Of a stretch of 64,000 nt of DNA, positions 11,060-24,430 are shown one piece after another. A program made the position numbers and the translations under genes. The DNA is from Fennellomyces sp. T-0311. Lineage: Eukaryota; Mucoromycota; Mucoromycetes; Mucorales; Lichtheimiaceae. The number at the start of each line of letters is the position of its first letter. Position 1 is the first letter of the stretch. Where the stretch lies: contig JALLLT010000004.1 of the NCBI GenBank assembly GCA_025266875.1, forward strand, positions 1,483,820 to 1,547,819, in the 5' to 3' direction. The notes beneath the pieces were generated by a model, which had not been told where the DNA came from, searched no databases, and saw nothing but the letters and a program-made list of their open reading frames with translations.

Positions 11060-12027
11060 ATGAGTGAACCAAACGGCGAGCTTACATTAACGAATCTTAC
11101 TGAAGATACTGCCCGGCTCATTCTCCAACGTCTGGATGAAATCCATGAACGTCTCCTCGCTAATGGTACTGCCGCACAGGTCACTAACAATGAGCGGGAA
11201 GATGGAAGACAACGAGTACTGGACAACCAAAGTGACCAGGGCAACAATTTTTTGATCCCCTGCCCCGATGGAAATTTAGTTGTGGAAGTCATACAACGAG
11301 TCCTAGTTGATAATTTCAACATTCCTCAAGGCCAAGCAAAAAGTGTGCAGAAGAGCATCACAGTTCATTTGCAGCGAGTCATCTGTCGCTACATATCAGA
11401 GAAGTTACGAGAAGCAGGGTTGCAGGATACAATTCCGTGGTTAAGCATCCCTGAAACGATATACAAATGCGCTGTCGAAAGATTCAATCAGAAAGCAAGA
11501 CGTGTTCTGAATATTGATTTGTCTCGCTGCCAAGGGGACTGGTTGGTTTACCACGCGTTGCACAGCGGTTGGAATAATAAAGGCAAAAACCGTAACGAAC
11601 GCCGGTGCAAGCGCCAACAAGCGCGTGAGCAGCTTGAAGAACAAAGGTTCCGCTTATCGCCGTCGCCTCCTCCAAGCGGAAATGATCAGTAGGTATGCGT
11701 TAAATGATTTGTTTCACTTATTAATCTTCTCCATCTAGAGAAAGCCAAGTAAGTCAGAGTCAGCGAAGAACTTCTGAAGAAAGAGGTAGGGAAGGACAAC
11801 CTCGACGTGGGCGAGGACAAGTTCGACGCGGACGAGGACAAGTTCGACTTGGCGGTGAAGAAGGGCGGCGTGAAGAAGGCTCTGGAGTTGAGCAATCTCC
11901 TGGCACTGAGCAACCCATCCAGCAAGCAACTAGACGAGGTCCAGGTCGACCACGCAGGCGCAGAAATGATGGTAATGAACAGCAAGGACCGGCTCGTTCT
12001 GTACGTCAACGACGTACGCTATCGTAG
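11060..12027 (+). CDS. CACTA Y accessory protein with AT-hook
   Basis: Two exons: 11060 to about 11688, then about 11740 to the TAG at 12025-12027. Exon 1 (MSEPNGELTLTNLTEDT...) is helical, with VEVIQRVLVDNFNIPQ and VQKSITVHLQRVICRYI, probably an oligomerisation and DNA-binding region. Basic clusters lie near its end (NKGKNRNERRCKRQQ). Exon 2, joined through a GTAGGT donor, reads QPRRGRGQVRRGRGQV and later RRGPGRPRRRRN, a textbook AT-hook. The protein probably binds the AT-rich subterminal repeats of CACTA Y. It lies divergent to the transposase. No defects are seen, so it could still be expressed although its transposase is broken. Confidence 0.7.
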
Positions 12028-12254
12028 TGAATGTAAGTTCCTTTAATACACTGTTTATAGTTAATGATTCTTCTTCCAGACATGTATTCTTGATCACTTT
12101 TCTTGAACGATGATGTACTTTTGTGGCGTCTCATTCATACCTGGATCACATTATGGCTATATAAATGATAAAATAAATGGAAATAAATGAATAGTTTATT
12201 ATACAAGACTATTAATTAAGCACTGGAAGCAGAAAATATACAGCTGAAACGCAT

Positions 12255-12400
12255 ATACAAAATTTTGTTATTTCATGTTAAGCCTTGTTATTTCATGTTC
12301 ACTTGTTACCTTGTTAAAATTTTAAGTAGCCACAAGAAATAACAATAACACGATCTAACATCTGGTAACAAGATCTAACAAGTTAAATTTTCCCACAGTG
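12255..12400. repeat. CACTA Y right subterminal repeats and TIR
   Basis: This array of TTGTTA/TAACAA words mirrors the one at 4335-4500 and ends in TTTTCCCACAGTG at 12400. The 12028-12254 interval before it is AT-rich with no gene seen. Confidence 0.6.
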
Positions 12401-12488
12401 ATATCTGAGATATATGGGATGTGCTGGCGGAAATAATTGATGAAGCCTAGGTAGGACATCACCTCTTTGGCAGTACGCGGTACTGGCC
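12401..12488 (-). pseudogene. Gypsy G1 pol, continuation beyond MULE B
   Basis: The reading KWPVPRTAKEVMSYLGFINY followed by FRQHIPYISDI is the conserved region between RT and RNase H of gypsy elements. It picks up exactly where 16018 leaves off (SWPVP), sharing the 9-bp duplication GTACTGGCC. Confidence 0.8.
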
Positions 12489-15400
12489 ACTTGGGCTACG
12501 CGTTTCAGAATTTTTACGGGTGAGCTACTCCAGATTCAGATTCCGAAAGCAAATTTTACGGGTGTGACTTCACAATTTAAATAGTTTTACGGATGATGGA
12601 CTTAGTGCATAAGGGATTTTACAGGTTACATACTCTATGGTCTCAAGAATGCAAGTTATTACTAACTTACATTAGATCTGCTTTAAATAGATATATATCT
12701 ATTTTTAAATAGCAGTCTATTGCAACTTACCTCCTTTTACCAAAGTTTAGAAGATGGTTTTCATACTATGAACGACAATAAAGGAGTATCAGGGAAGGTA
12801 AGAATGGTTGATGTTCAATAAGTCTATAGGGAAAAGTCATAAATAAAAATTGAAAAAGAAGATGAAGGAAGGAGACGTAAAGAGAAGAAAAAGATAAACA
12901 AGAAAAGCGCGAGCGAAGTAAGTCTATACTGGATAATATCGAGTGTATGGGTGATAGCCACTGCGGGTCATATTTGAGCGAATTCGTCTAGTACGATGTT
13001 GGCGAATAACTGTCAAGTATCGATCAGTATTGCCACGTTCAACTGCATCGTCAAATATTTGTCTTTGCGCCAGTGGTAGTATACAGCGATACGACTCGCG
13101 ATGCTGCTGAAGCTGCTGTGCTGCTTGTTGATACTGTTGGTATGCCTGCAGCAAGCGTTCTTCAGCTTCACCCAAATGGGTATATGGTGACGATTCATCA
13201 TCAACACCAACGCTGCCGAACTGATCAGCATTTTCAGCTGCTGCAGCAGGCTCTTCTATGTCGTTGTGGGTGGCCAGCCCTTCTTCTTCTGCTTCTTCAT
13301 CATCGGCCAACAAGCTTTCCTCGTCAGAAGCACCTTCTTGCACAGGAGGCAACTCGGCGTCTGATTCTACAAAAACAAATGTAGAGTCACGTTTAGCACT
13401 CTTGAACTTACTCTAATTCTACTCAATCAATGTACCTTCTTGGATATAAATATCTGTAATCAAGCGAGGCCGTGCAGAATCGTTGGGTCTTTGATTACCG
13501 GGCTGCCATGGTGGAGGAATTTCGATCAGTCTGAATGGATACTGTCTCCACTATATATGATAACTATAATTAGAAACAGCACTTATAATCCTTCTGTTAA
13601 AGCAAACATACATCATCGACAACTCTTATGTAAGGAATCGTATGTTTACGTTCGACGTAAGCGTCAAGCGCAGCAAAACAATTCCATCTTCCCCTCTGAT
13701 GATGATTGCAGTGTCTGATCAAATGTTTGCATAGCATAAATATGCAAGCGCGAAAGCATGGGCAACCACAAGTCCAAAATGTCAATGATGGGCGGTAAAG
13801 CTCCACCACGTCGGCACACTCGTCCCCTTCACTCCAAATTTCTTGGGTGTGGGTAAGCCACTTGTGTGCAAATTGTCGTTCCCACTCCAACGGTTCCCTT
13901 CGATTCTGAATCTTTAGTTCAAATTTTGCTCTTATGAGCGGAAGCTGTTGGGTCGTGATGATGTACACCAGCAAATCGAGCCTTGGCCGAGGGAGATTGC
14001 GCAGAAAGTCGATTTTCAATACTCTCCACTGAGCCTCAATCATCATCGTCGTCTTGGCCATGGGAATGTCGTCCGGGCGTGCACTGCGAGCCCAGCGAGA
14101 CCACCATTCTTCACTGTACCAGCGATTGTACATGTACACCCATACGTCAGGAAGGCCATTTTGAACGCAAAAGTTGTACATCTCACGGCCACAATGCTGA
14201 CGTATGGCATCTGCACTTCGATAGCCAACTAAACTCAATATCAAAAAACTGACCTTATATCTATATAAATTACACTTATAACGTACCGCCTGGAGTAGGG
14301 ATACGTGGATGTAAATGATAATGCTCCCCTATCATAGATAGGATCTGCTCTCGCATAGATAGATCAGGACAGAGCTTTCCACTACGATCCTCGTATGGCA
14401 CGAATTGGGTCGAAACAAAAGGGTACTCGCGACGTGCAGCATAAACATCATAATGAGGATCCCTAAGTTTATCCGCATTCAGTCTTAATCTTACAGAGTG
14501 TTCGAGGTGCCATAGGCACAGGCGCAACGATCTTCTACCAAAGACTCTCTCAATGGCATTAATCTGGCCACGATCTTTGTCTGAAAACATGTACGTTGGT
14601 CGTAAGCCATTGTTATGTAGACAGCGGAAGAATCTATGAATATAATCCATTCTCAAAGGTCTTCTAACCGCCTCTGTTACACGCGCATTGCTGGCTCCAA
14701 AAAGCATATATGCAATTGGAAAGCCACACCCATTGAAGTTTGCCACGACACCAAAAAGCTCATACCCCATTCGATTCGTCTTATATGTCGAATCGACATG
14801 AAACTCATGTACTAGTGGAGAGAGAGCGGCCGCATTGAAAAGCTCCGTAACAAACCCAACACCGGTAAAACCATCAGCAGAATAATGGAAAATCTGTTTA
14901 TTTTACTCACTGTAAATATATATACTATATCGTATCTACCATTAGTGTAGCATAGTGATCATCGCGTATACAGCTACCATTATGCACACATGGTTGTCTT
15001 TTACGTACCTTACGAATTCCATTGATTCCACTATCAATATGCATGATTGCAGAAGTAACTTGATCATCATGGAATCGGTAAAGGTGCTCAGTTGTTCGCG
15101 ACCATAACGCATATATCTATTGCAATGTCAACGTGCCAGCATCGATGTTGAGCCATGGTGCTTACCTGCGGTTGGGTTACAATCGAACGTGCAGCTGGAA
15201 ACCGATGGACCATGAGACGATACAAATCCTTAGCGGTATGGTCCTCTGCATTCTCTACAACAAAACGTCGAACGTCTTCTGGCATTTCCACACGAACATG
15301 TGGCATAGGTCTGGGTGGTGGATGTGCTAGGTTATGCACGATTTTCACGTAAACGTACCCATTACGCCTATCGATGTGGCCAGAGATCGTTCCATGACAA

Positions 15401-16017
15401 TCGTACGTGTTCATCCGCGGATGCAGGCGTCTACGAACAGCATCTGGCACTTGGTGCTGTGTAGTTGTATCCTGGCAGCAGACAAACTGAAACGAAATAG
15501 AGTGTCGCAACGCTGTATCACCGAAGGACCTGAGATAATACTTATATCCGTCGCGTTCCTCGATGCGACGAGCAATGTACATTACTATCGCGCAGTCATC
15601 AGTGAACTCCAGCAATGGACCTTCGATAGGGACATCACTTTCGTGAATATATTGTACTCCTTCTAAGCAAATTCAATGAGTTTTATTGAAGCTTCTTTTT
15701 AGTTTAAACGAATACCATCAACGGCTGCAGGAAGTTCTTCAATCAAATCGTCGATCCGGGTTGCAATCTCGGACATTTCGCGTCCTACGTTTCCCATTCG
15801 ACGGCGACATATCACGCAGGTCTTGTAGTCGCGTCGCCTGCCAACAAAGAGCTCAACTGGGCGGTATGTCTTGCAACACGAGCAGTAACGGATTGTTTCC
15901 ATGGTAAAGTGATAAAGTGAGTGGCTTATGCTGAGAAAAAAAAAACTTTTAATGTGCTTTCGGAATCTGAATCTGGAGTAGCTCACCCGTAAAAATTCTG
16001 AAACCCGTAGCCGTGCG
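12489..16017 (-). mobile_element. MULE B, apparently intact Mutator-like element
   Basis: The 9-bp duplication GTACTGGCC lies at 12480-12488 and 16018-16026. Terminal repeats share GCTACGCGTTTCAGAATTTTT (left) with the right-end reverse complement CTACGGGTTTCAGAATTTTT, and continue through CGGGTGAGCTACTCCAGATT. The 20 terminal bases align with those of MULE C at both ends. The 3.53-kb element contains one spliced transposase gene on minus with no stop or frameshift found. Confidence 0.85.
12924..15902 (-). CDS. MULE B transposase (zinc ribbon, MULE DDE, SWIM)
   Basis: Exon 1 starts at 15902 and encodes a CxxC...CxxC ribbon (RYCSCCKTYRP ... YKTCVICRRR). It splices in frame (near 15713 to 15666) to EGVQYIHESDVPIEGPLLEF. 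Exon 2 holds a WRKY/FAR1-like CC...H domain (FQFVCCQDTTTQHQ, then RMNTYDCHG). The DDE core has Asp in FHVDSTYKTNRMG, Asp in YMFSDKDRGQINAIE with LCLWHLEH, and Glu in TTMMIEAQWRVLK. The SWIM finger is WTCGCPCF...LCKHL. The last exon is acidic with a Gln-rich coiled coil (LQAYQQYQQAAQQLQQHRE) and ends GYHPYTRYYPV. Introns are 45-75 bp. This is the only MULE copy here with every domain intact, so it is the best candidate for an autonomous source. Confidence 0.85.
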
Positions 16018-18538
16018 GTACTGGCCAGCTCTGAGCATTGATAACGCGTCTTCTGTCCAAGGAATGACCATTCTGATCAATCCGGAATCCCAATAGATAT
16101 ACACTTTTCTGCATGAAGTAGCACTTCTTTGGCTGTAGGATTAAATTTGCAGCTGTTAAACGATCGATCACGGTCGACACGTGGTAAGCATACTCTCTAA
16201 TATTCTTTGAGTGTACCAGGATATCATCTACGAAGATCGTAACCCAGGGTAAGTCTCCCAAGATTTTGAACATCGTTCTCTGAAAGCGTGCACTCAGGAA
16301 TACCAATCCAAAACATGATCCACGGTGCATGTATCTCTTGGAATCTGGTCCTGTGAATGCGAGTTTGTGTCTGTGCTCCTTCTGAATCGGGAATCTTGTG
16401 AACGCGAGTGCTAAATCTAGCTTCGTAAAGACACTCGAACCCGCAAGTCTATCGAATATTTCCTGACAAGACGATATAGGGTACTTATCGTTCTTCTGGT
16501 ACTGATTGACTTGTCTAACGTCCAAGCAAATTCTAAATTTGGTAAAATTCCCGTCTTCATCGCGCTTCTTAGCAACAGTGAGTGGGTTGTTCCAACGATT
16601 GTCTTCCTCAGGAGGAATTTCGACGATGGTTTTATCTTCCAGCCATTTCTGAATCTGTTCTTGGACTGCTGGTTTCGCTTTTTCCGGAATGTTGTACTGC
16701 TTGCGATGACATACAACACCTTCTGGTGTTGGGATGGAAACGAGTGCTTCTGGCAACGGACAGAGCTCTGTTTTGTCAACAAGGGCGTTTTTCTCAAGAC
16801 TGGATTTGATTAATCTGAAAAATGTGGCTTGCTCTTGCTCAGTTCCCGCAGGTGACTCATTTGGAATGACGGAATCATCTATTTCTGGTTCTCTTTCTTC
16901 TTTCAACGCGTCTTTCCAAGTCGAAGCAAGTCCAGTATAGCCAATACCCAAATCATTAAACAGATCTTTTCCAATGCTCGCTGGGTGGCTTCTTGTTATT
17001 CTCATAACTTCGAATTGGTATTTGACACTTCTGTTGTTGTGCCATATCTCTAAAGGCTCTGTAATACCAATTCTTTTGCTCTTCTTATCTACACTTGCAA
17101 GCGAAATATGACCAGTTGTAGGCAACACACGAATATTCTCTTTATTACAAAAATTGTAATCTATTGCACTAAACGTAGCGCCTCCGTCTACCAGGGCAAC
17201 CAGGCGGCGACCTCCTATGGTAACGAAAGTTCGTGTTTCATCCTCTTGGTCAGTGATCTCATCTTTCTTCTCTGTAGTTTGCAACTTACAAGGCAAAATA
17301 TCTTCGGTAGACGTATCTACCACTCTGTGAGCTGCTCGGCTCGTTCTGTTGTTGCTGCTGTTTGCAGCGGGTGTAAGGGGCAAACCCTTCGCTCTCTTGT
17401 ACGCATCACAACGGTGACCCGGTTGTCTAGGACCACGGCAATACTTGCACGTATTCGGGTCATACTCTCGGCGCTGCTGGTTTGCAGGATTGTGCATAGA
17501 TGCGGCTGTGCCTGGGGCAAACACACGGGGACGACGATTGGCTGAGTGGCCATGCTCTTCTTCTCTCTGTCTCTTGCTGCTCTCGGGCGAGTTTAGCTGC
17601 AAACTTGCAACATAAGTCACCATGTCCTGCAAGGACACCTTCAGCAAATCTTTGCCGAACTTGGTAGAGGCCAGGGCATACACGTCGTTCTTGTTTTCCA
17701 GGGAGGACAGCAAAGCAACATTCATGATCTGGGGAAACTTGTCGAGACCAGACTCAATACAGCGTTGATGGAACTTACGCACGTACTGCGAAACCTTCTC
17801 GGTGCGTCGCTGGCGCATGTGCAACACGGATTCCATTGTCTTGAGCTGTTGCTCGGGCGTGTCGTACTGGTCAACAATCTTGGCACGGAGCTCTTCCCAG
17901 GTAATGTCCGGGTTTTCTTGTAGTTCACCATCCAACCAAATGGACTGAACGTCATTCAGGCACTTAGGCAACAATCTTGCCCACGTCTTTTCCACCTCGA
18001 AATTGGCAGATCGGACTTCGGCCTCAAACTTGTTCAAAAACCTTTCAGTCGAGATGTGCGTGGCCTTGCTTGGATGCCATGGTTCGGAACCAACGATCTG
18101 GAGTGCAGGGAGGTCCTTCGGCACAAAGTGGCTCAGGTTGTCAGCCTCAATCTTGGCATTGGCGGCATTGATGGCGGCGAGCTCTTGGTGAGTCATGAAC
18201 TCGTGGCACAGGGGAAACCTCTCTCTGCAGACACCTCGGTAATCCGCAACGTTCTTCTTGGCCAACATTAAGTCTTGGAGCAACTTGGCTTGGACATCGG
18301 CGGCCTTCTTCTCACCAACGGCTTCTTGATACGCGGCGTCGGCAGCTTCAAACGATTCTTGCAAACCACGGAAAGTAATAAGAGACTTCGCATGGGGTGC
18401 ATCTTGGAGGGACAGGTTCTCGATGTCGATATCCATTTGGTCGCCTTCTGCGATAACTTTCTTGGTTTCAGACTGGCTTCCGCTTGGATTCTGACGGTCT
18501 TCCTTGGTCATCTTCGTGGTCTTGTCGATGGGGCTCAT
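16018..18538 (-). pseudogene. Gypsy G1 gag-protease-RT polyprotein (interrupted)
   Basis: A single frame of about 840 residues starts MSPIDKTTKMTKEDRQ at 18538. The gag region includes FLNKFEAEVRSANFEVEKTW and a knuckle CKYCRGPRQPGHRC. The protease-like segment has LVALVDGGATFSAID, with DGG where DSG/DTG is usual. RT contains LTVAKKRDEDG, FRICLDVRQVNQ, the YxDD-type box FVDDILVHSK and the LQPKKCYF motif. The frame runs into MULE B after NAQSWPVP and finishes on transposon sequence. Gag, protease and RT are fused without a frameshift, unlike G3. Loss of integrase makes it inactive. Confidence 0.85.
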
Positions 18539-18579
18539 GGTAATAGGTAAGTTGTTGGCGTGAGTTCAAAGGAAAAAAA

Positions 18580-18855
18580 TGTGTTGTGGGGTTGATAAAT
18601 AGTAAGGTGAGGCAATAAAGATAAATCCTTTGAGACACAGATTTATTTCTGAAAATCAGAACAACTTGCTTTCTATTATTACGATGGTTCTTTTATACTC
18701 GATCGCTTCCTTCGATTCATATGACAGATTTGGATCATAAATTCTCTTAGTCTTTCTCTTAGTACCTCTTAGTACTTCTTAGTGTCTCTTAGTGTCTTTT
18801 AGTACGATCGAAGTAACGGAGTATTGACAGATCGACGCTAACAAATTTGGTAACA
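18580..18855 (-). repeat. Gypsy G1 5' LTR
   Basis: On minus it begins TGTTACCAAATTTG at 18855 and ends near 18580 (...CAACACA), followed by a T-rich tract where a primer-binding site is expected. It contains tandem CTTAGTR-type words around 18735-18805. The partner LTR is lost, so the inner edge is judged by analogy with G3. Confidence 0.55.
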
Positions 18856-18889
18856 CGTAGGTGACGTATTCTCGATTTGGACTTCTTTA

Positions 18890-20234
<1,345 letters not shown>

Positions 20235-20372
20235 GCGATAAAATAAATTTTCATCAAGGGCACTTGGCTTTTTTTTCATGATGGTACTCTGCAGGCAGTG
20301 GCACTTAGCCGATTTTTACAGTGAGCAGCACTTTGCCAATTTTTGCAGTGAGTGGAACTTAGCATCAAATTT

Positions 20373-20413
20373 TTGTGACTGGAAAATGAGCCCTGACGTA
20401 ATTTTTGATGTTG
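20373..20413 (-). repeat. MULE F right terminal inverted repeat
   Basis: Reverse complement partner of 3657-3697. The duplication CGAAAGTATG follows at 20426. Confidence 0.8.
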
Positions 20414-20435
20414 GATAGAGGCGGTCGAAAGTATG

Positions 20436-20503
20436 AAGTGGATGACAGTCGCGTTTTGGACCCGGCTGTGCTTGCCCGTTTGCCCCCTTGGGCTAAAAAT
20501 TAA
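20436..20503 (+). pseudogene. CACTA X accessory gene, 3' end
   Basis: After the duplicated CGAAAGTATG the frame continues EVDDSRVLDPAVLARLPPW and stops at TAA 20501-20503. It completes the exon broken at 3643. The stop lies 57 bp from the stop codon of the convergent transposase gene. Confidence 0.7.
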
Positions 20504-20560
20504 AAAAAAAACTCTCATCTCTTTTAAACACCAGTTTTTCATGTCAAGCAACTTTATTTT

Positions 20561-23500
20561 TCAAAATGTTATTCTTTTTGGCAAAGGGATTACAACCATC
20601 GAAGCCGTTGCAGGATCCCCTTGCGTCCCATGCGGAACGACCGCCACCTGGGAATGGATTCGGTGAACTGGAATTATGCACGTTTCATCTTCTTCCATGT
20701 ATTGCCAGTGCCACTCCTCAAGTGTTGCCGGTATGAATCGTTGCTGCTCGCTGGAACTGTACCAACGAACGAACGCAAGATAATGGGCAATCGGTCGACG
20801 ATTGATGACGACGGTGTGCTTGAAAAAGTACATTACGCGCCCAGGGTATGCACGACGTAGCCCTCGCCGCAAGTAGATTACTTGGATGTGTGAACCGCGG
20901 GACGATGACGCTGCTGCTGATCGGTATGTCTGCCCAAAGATCTCGATCGTTCGAAACTTCTCAACTCTTTCAGTAGCATATGCGCGGCCTGCAATATTGC
21001 CCCGAGGTGCCAAAACATCTATGCCGTACGTATCACTGTAGTACTGGAGCAAGAGGGCGTGGTGCTCTTCACTGAGGTTCGCAACAACGCCATTGTTCAT
21101 CGAGATCGTAAGGGATGGCGGCAATGGCTCGGCTCCAGTGATGTTCGAGGTTAGCCCGGGGTTCAACGAGTGGTCAAGGAATGCCTCATAGTCAAAAGCG
21201 TTGGGACCATGCTGTTGAACTCGACGAGTGGATTGGCCAGCAATACGTAACAGCATTTCGAGTTGATTGGCATAGTCCACGAAACGGGCAGCTTGACGTT
21301 GAACAAAGTCGGCGGCACCTGTCTTCTCGATGAAGCGCTTCATGAAGGTAACTTCAAAGCAATCCTTCTGGTTCGTTTCGGCATCTTTCATGAAGCCGTT
21401 GTATCTTTCAAAACTGAAGGCCCAGTATCCGTAGATCGGTCCATACAGCAGCAAGATATCCCGGAGATGGAGATGAAGGTGCATATTGAGAGTTACAGCA
21501 TCATCGCCATATAGCCTCGCGCAATTGGCTACGAATTCAACCAGCTTGTCGTGTGCTTCGCTGATTTTGGCAATGGTAATCCGGGTTTTCACTAGCAACC
21601 GGCAGGCATCGACGAAAAGGAGCCAATGCAGATAATGGTCGCGCGGCAATACAGTTTTTAGTACATACGGGGAGTACACCAAGATCCACACTCTCCAGTC
21701 ATCCGCCGTCATGAATCCAAACTTCCGTTGTATCTTGCGCTGAAGTGTGGGCATTCCGGGAGGCAGGATGATCCGATCTGCCTTCACCTGCATCTCGTTG
21801 AGCACCGATTCTGACAGGAAGCCCTCTGATTTCCATATTACAACCATCCGCTCCGCGGTACCAAGGAAAAGGTTATGCATGGGATCAATCACACACGCAC
21901 ATATAGCATCGTAGTATGGAAGTTGATGGAGCTGCGACCAGCGCGTCCCGTTCTGTCGCTCAAGTCGATATCGCGCAGCCTGGGTTGTTGCTGCTGACCA
22001 TGCTTCAGCCGCCAGGCGATTGTCCTCATTTCTTCGCAATGTGTCGTTGGGGATGTCAACGCCAGCGTAGATCATCTTGCCAGTTTCGAGGTCGGTCACA
22101 AACTCACGGTAGCACTTGTTACAAGCACGTGTGCTTGCATGAGATGTAAAGCCGCAGACTTTACGGCTTGCTGGGATATCGCAGACAACGTTGAAAAGCA
22201 CAGCACGCACTCGAGCAACTCCAGGTTCTCCAGCAATCTCCATGTTGACTCCGGTGTACAAGGCGCGAAGGTCAGTGACAAGAGGTGCCAAGTAATTGTT
22301 CATCTGGTAAGTGCTCGGTTCGCGTGGTCCAGGCATGACGCCAACAAGAATAACGTTCTCAATCTTGTAGCGCTCAGCACGAGGGAGGTTATTGACAATG
22401 AGATATATGGCGCCACAAGAATAACCAGAATCAAAGGGTGCGAACCAGTCAACACTCAGTGTGAGCATCAGGGATCGCCTATCACCAACGAAACTGTCTT
22501 GGCTATTTTCAGCCTTGATACTCTCCCACATAGCGCCATCTTGGATGTCTGAATAGGCGCCGTAAAATGGACGCCGTCTCCATTCCTGGATCTTTTCATC
22601 AAAACCGTTGCGTTTGAATAGCTTTTGCAAGCCTGCTCGAACCGGATAGTAAGGATACTGCTTGAGTGGGGTCCGGCGCCCTCTGTTTCGGCGGTTGGAG
22701 GATAACTTGAATAATGGGTTCGCGCATACGTTGCCATTCAAAGGAGCGGTCTCACAAAGGTTTGGTGCGGTGGGCAGCAGATAGATCGCGTGGCACTTCG
22801 AACAGGCAACGTACATGACGATCGGCTCTGTCAGTTCGTGGAATCCAATGTATTGGCAATTGTCGATATAGTAGCAGGGAAGTTGAAAGCTGGAACGTGC
22901 ATAAAAGAGACTAACATCATGGCGAAAGTGATCAAGGTAGTCCAGTGCGTTCAGAGAGATGATGCAGCTGGAAAAGGACAAGAAACATGAAGATGAAGAA
23001 CAGAGGCTGTGGGATCAAATCGCGAAAGTGACCAGCTGGAGCGGTAGGTTGTGGATCGGCATTCATGTCTGTAGCGTTTTTTGTTAACAGTTATATTCTA
23101 GTCTTGACGCACGTTTTTTCACCCACCTTCATCGTCATTGATCAACGGATCAAAACTCTCCATTGGTTCCTCGATCGGTGCATCTCCATCTTCTGTAACG
23201 GCGTCATCAAATGACTCTTGCGGCAAAAACTCGTGGCTCAATTCAGGCGACAGCTGCGCAGGTTCCGGTGAGTTATCCAATACGGATCCTATTTTTTCAT
23301 CAGCAAGCTAACTTCGAATAACATTTTTTTGACATACCATCACCATCAATAGACATCGGCTCATCGCTGCTTTGGCACTCGTTTTCCTCTGCATTTGCGG
23401 CTGCTTCATCATCTACATATCAACTCGGTCAATATAATATATCGTGCTTTACAGCATTCGGGCTTACCACTGGATTCCATTAGCCTTGCAGTAATATTAC

Positions 23501-23603
23501 GCTGGTAATGTGCATTGTACGTTGCTTCCGTTACAGCTATGCCATAAGGATTTCGGCGAGTGCAGGCGGCGCAAAAGCATTGGAATAATTCCTGACGGGA
23601 CAT
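20561..23603 (-). CDS. CACTA X transposase (Tnp2 type)
   Basis: I place the start at MSRQELFQCFCAACTRRNPY (23603), giving a Cys-rich N-terminus. Two small acidic exons follow (DDEAAANAEENECQSSDEP; then QLSPELSHEFLPQESFDD). The large exon (22981-20561, about 800 residues) carries Tnp2 hallmarks: LTLSVDWFAPFDSGYSCGA with YLIVNNLPRAERYKIENVIL, VGVMPGPREPST, CDIPASRKVCGFTSHAST with the CNKCYREF finger, and CVIDPMHNLFLGTAERMVV. The large exon has no internal stop. The junction just upstream of it, near 22985, is not resolved by eye and might hide a frameshift. The gene is convergent with the accessory gene. Confidence 0.85.
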
Positions 23604-24430
23604 TGGCAATGAGGTAAGTGCTGGTAGGAGAAGTATAGATGCCAATCTTTTGCAAGCATTTCCTGTCTCTATTTATACTCTTCTTTTTCTTTGCTTATGC
23701 CACTGTGCCATAATACTAAAACGTGGATATACACCGCTTATTAACACATTTGCTTGGCGACATGTCTCTCTCTTTGTCTATGTAAATTGCTTTCTTGGCA
23801 ACATTTGCTCTACGTGTTGCATTATCAAACGGCCACGTTTTTTCATGCAATTAATTTTCCCAATTTGGATTACAGTCTCCTTTCATAGTTGGCGGCATAA
23901 ATAAACTTGCATTTGTCAACGGTGCCTGGACGCTCGAAATTACACACAGTCTTGGCTTTTTAAGTACGGATAAGTTTATGCACACAATGAGCTACTACAT
24001 TGGACATGCATTCCCGCTGGCATCTTGTGGAATAGCCACACTACAGCATCTCTTTTTTTTTTGCTGCCGGAGTAGAAAATTGCGACAGTAGTTTAATAAA
24101 GTGCTCTCCTTTGAACTACATGGTTCATCTCAAACCAATGTAAAGATCGCCTGCCATTTCATCCTTACTCTGCTGACATTGCCAAATGGCATTGCTGCTT
24201 CACTGTTTCACACGTTCCAAATTAGGCTTAAATGCTTGTACTTCATTTATTTTCGCTGACACATGACATCGGAATACCATTGCCGTTGGCTATGTTCCTT
24301 TTTTTTCTTGCTGTGACACCATGTACCAATATCAAAATCGTGGGTCCCCGCAGTTTCTCACGTACCCCCACTCCAGTTAAGATAATGCGCAGCTTTTAAA
24401 AGCAGAGCATTATCTTACCACTGCGCAGTG
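23604..24430. other. CACTA X right subterminal region
   Basis: No gene is supported. The final 60 bp contain a hairpin TAAGATAATGCGC...GAGCATTATCTTA built on the ATAATGC word that is repeated at the left end. They end ...CTGCGCAGTG at 24430. Scattered TTGCC/TTGGC words occur through 23.7-24.3 kb. Confidence 0.5.

Larger units (their letters stand above)
4335..12400. mobile_element. CACTA Y, chimeric CACTA element
   Basis: The left end is CACTATGGGAAAA and the right end in reverse complement CACTGTGGGAAAA, a clear CACTA terminus. Both subterminal regions are dense in CTTGTTA-type repeats. The flanking trinucleotides differ (GTA at 4332-4334, ATA at 12401-12403). The left flank is an intron of the FAR1 gene, while the right flank is gypsy pol. 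The transposase survives only as an N-terminal part (10100-10920) and a C-terminal part (4548-5044) on either side of a Merlin insertion. These mismatches indicate that the two halves come from different insertions joined by recombination. Confidence 0.75.
12401..18855 (-). mobile_element. Gypsy G1 (Ty3/gypsy LTR retrotransposon), truncated, split by MULE B
   Basis: The minus-strand element has a 5' LTR at about 18580-18855 and one long gag-protease-RT frame from 18538. After removal of MULE B the reverse transcriptase continues at 12488 as WPVPRTAKEVMSYLGFINYF, running to 12401 where CACTA Y ends. RNase H, integrase and the 3' LTR are missing. The 5' LTR outer edge abuts the FAR1-type gene of MULE F. 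Confidence 0.8.

Noticed and set aside
15699..15902. Separate small zinc-finger gene next to MULE B (and its twin in MULE C at 32617-32838)
   Set aside because: A GT...AG intron joins it in frame to the next transposase exon in both copies, so it is exon 1.
16417..17545. Plus- and minus-strand small frames inside G1
   Set aside because: They overlap the intact gag-pol frame and show no independent features.
20260..20400. CACTTGG/CACTTAG words as the end of another CACTA element
   Set aside because: They fall inside the right end of MULE F, whose inverted repeat and target duplication define the boundary; no partner end was found.
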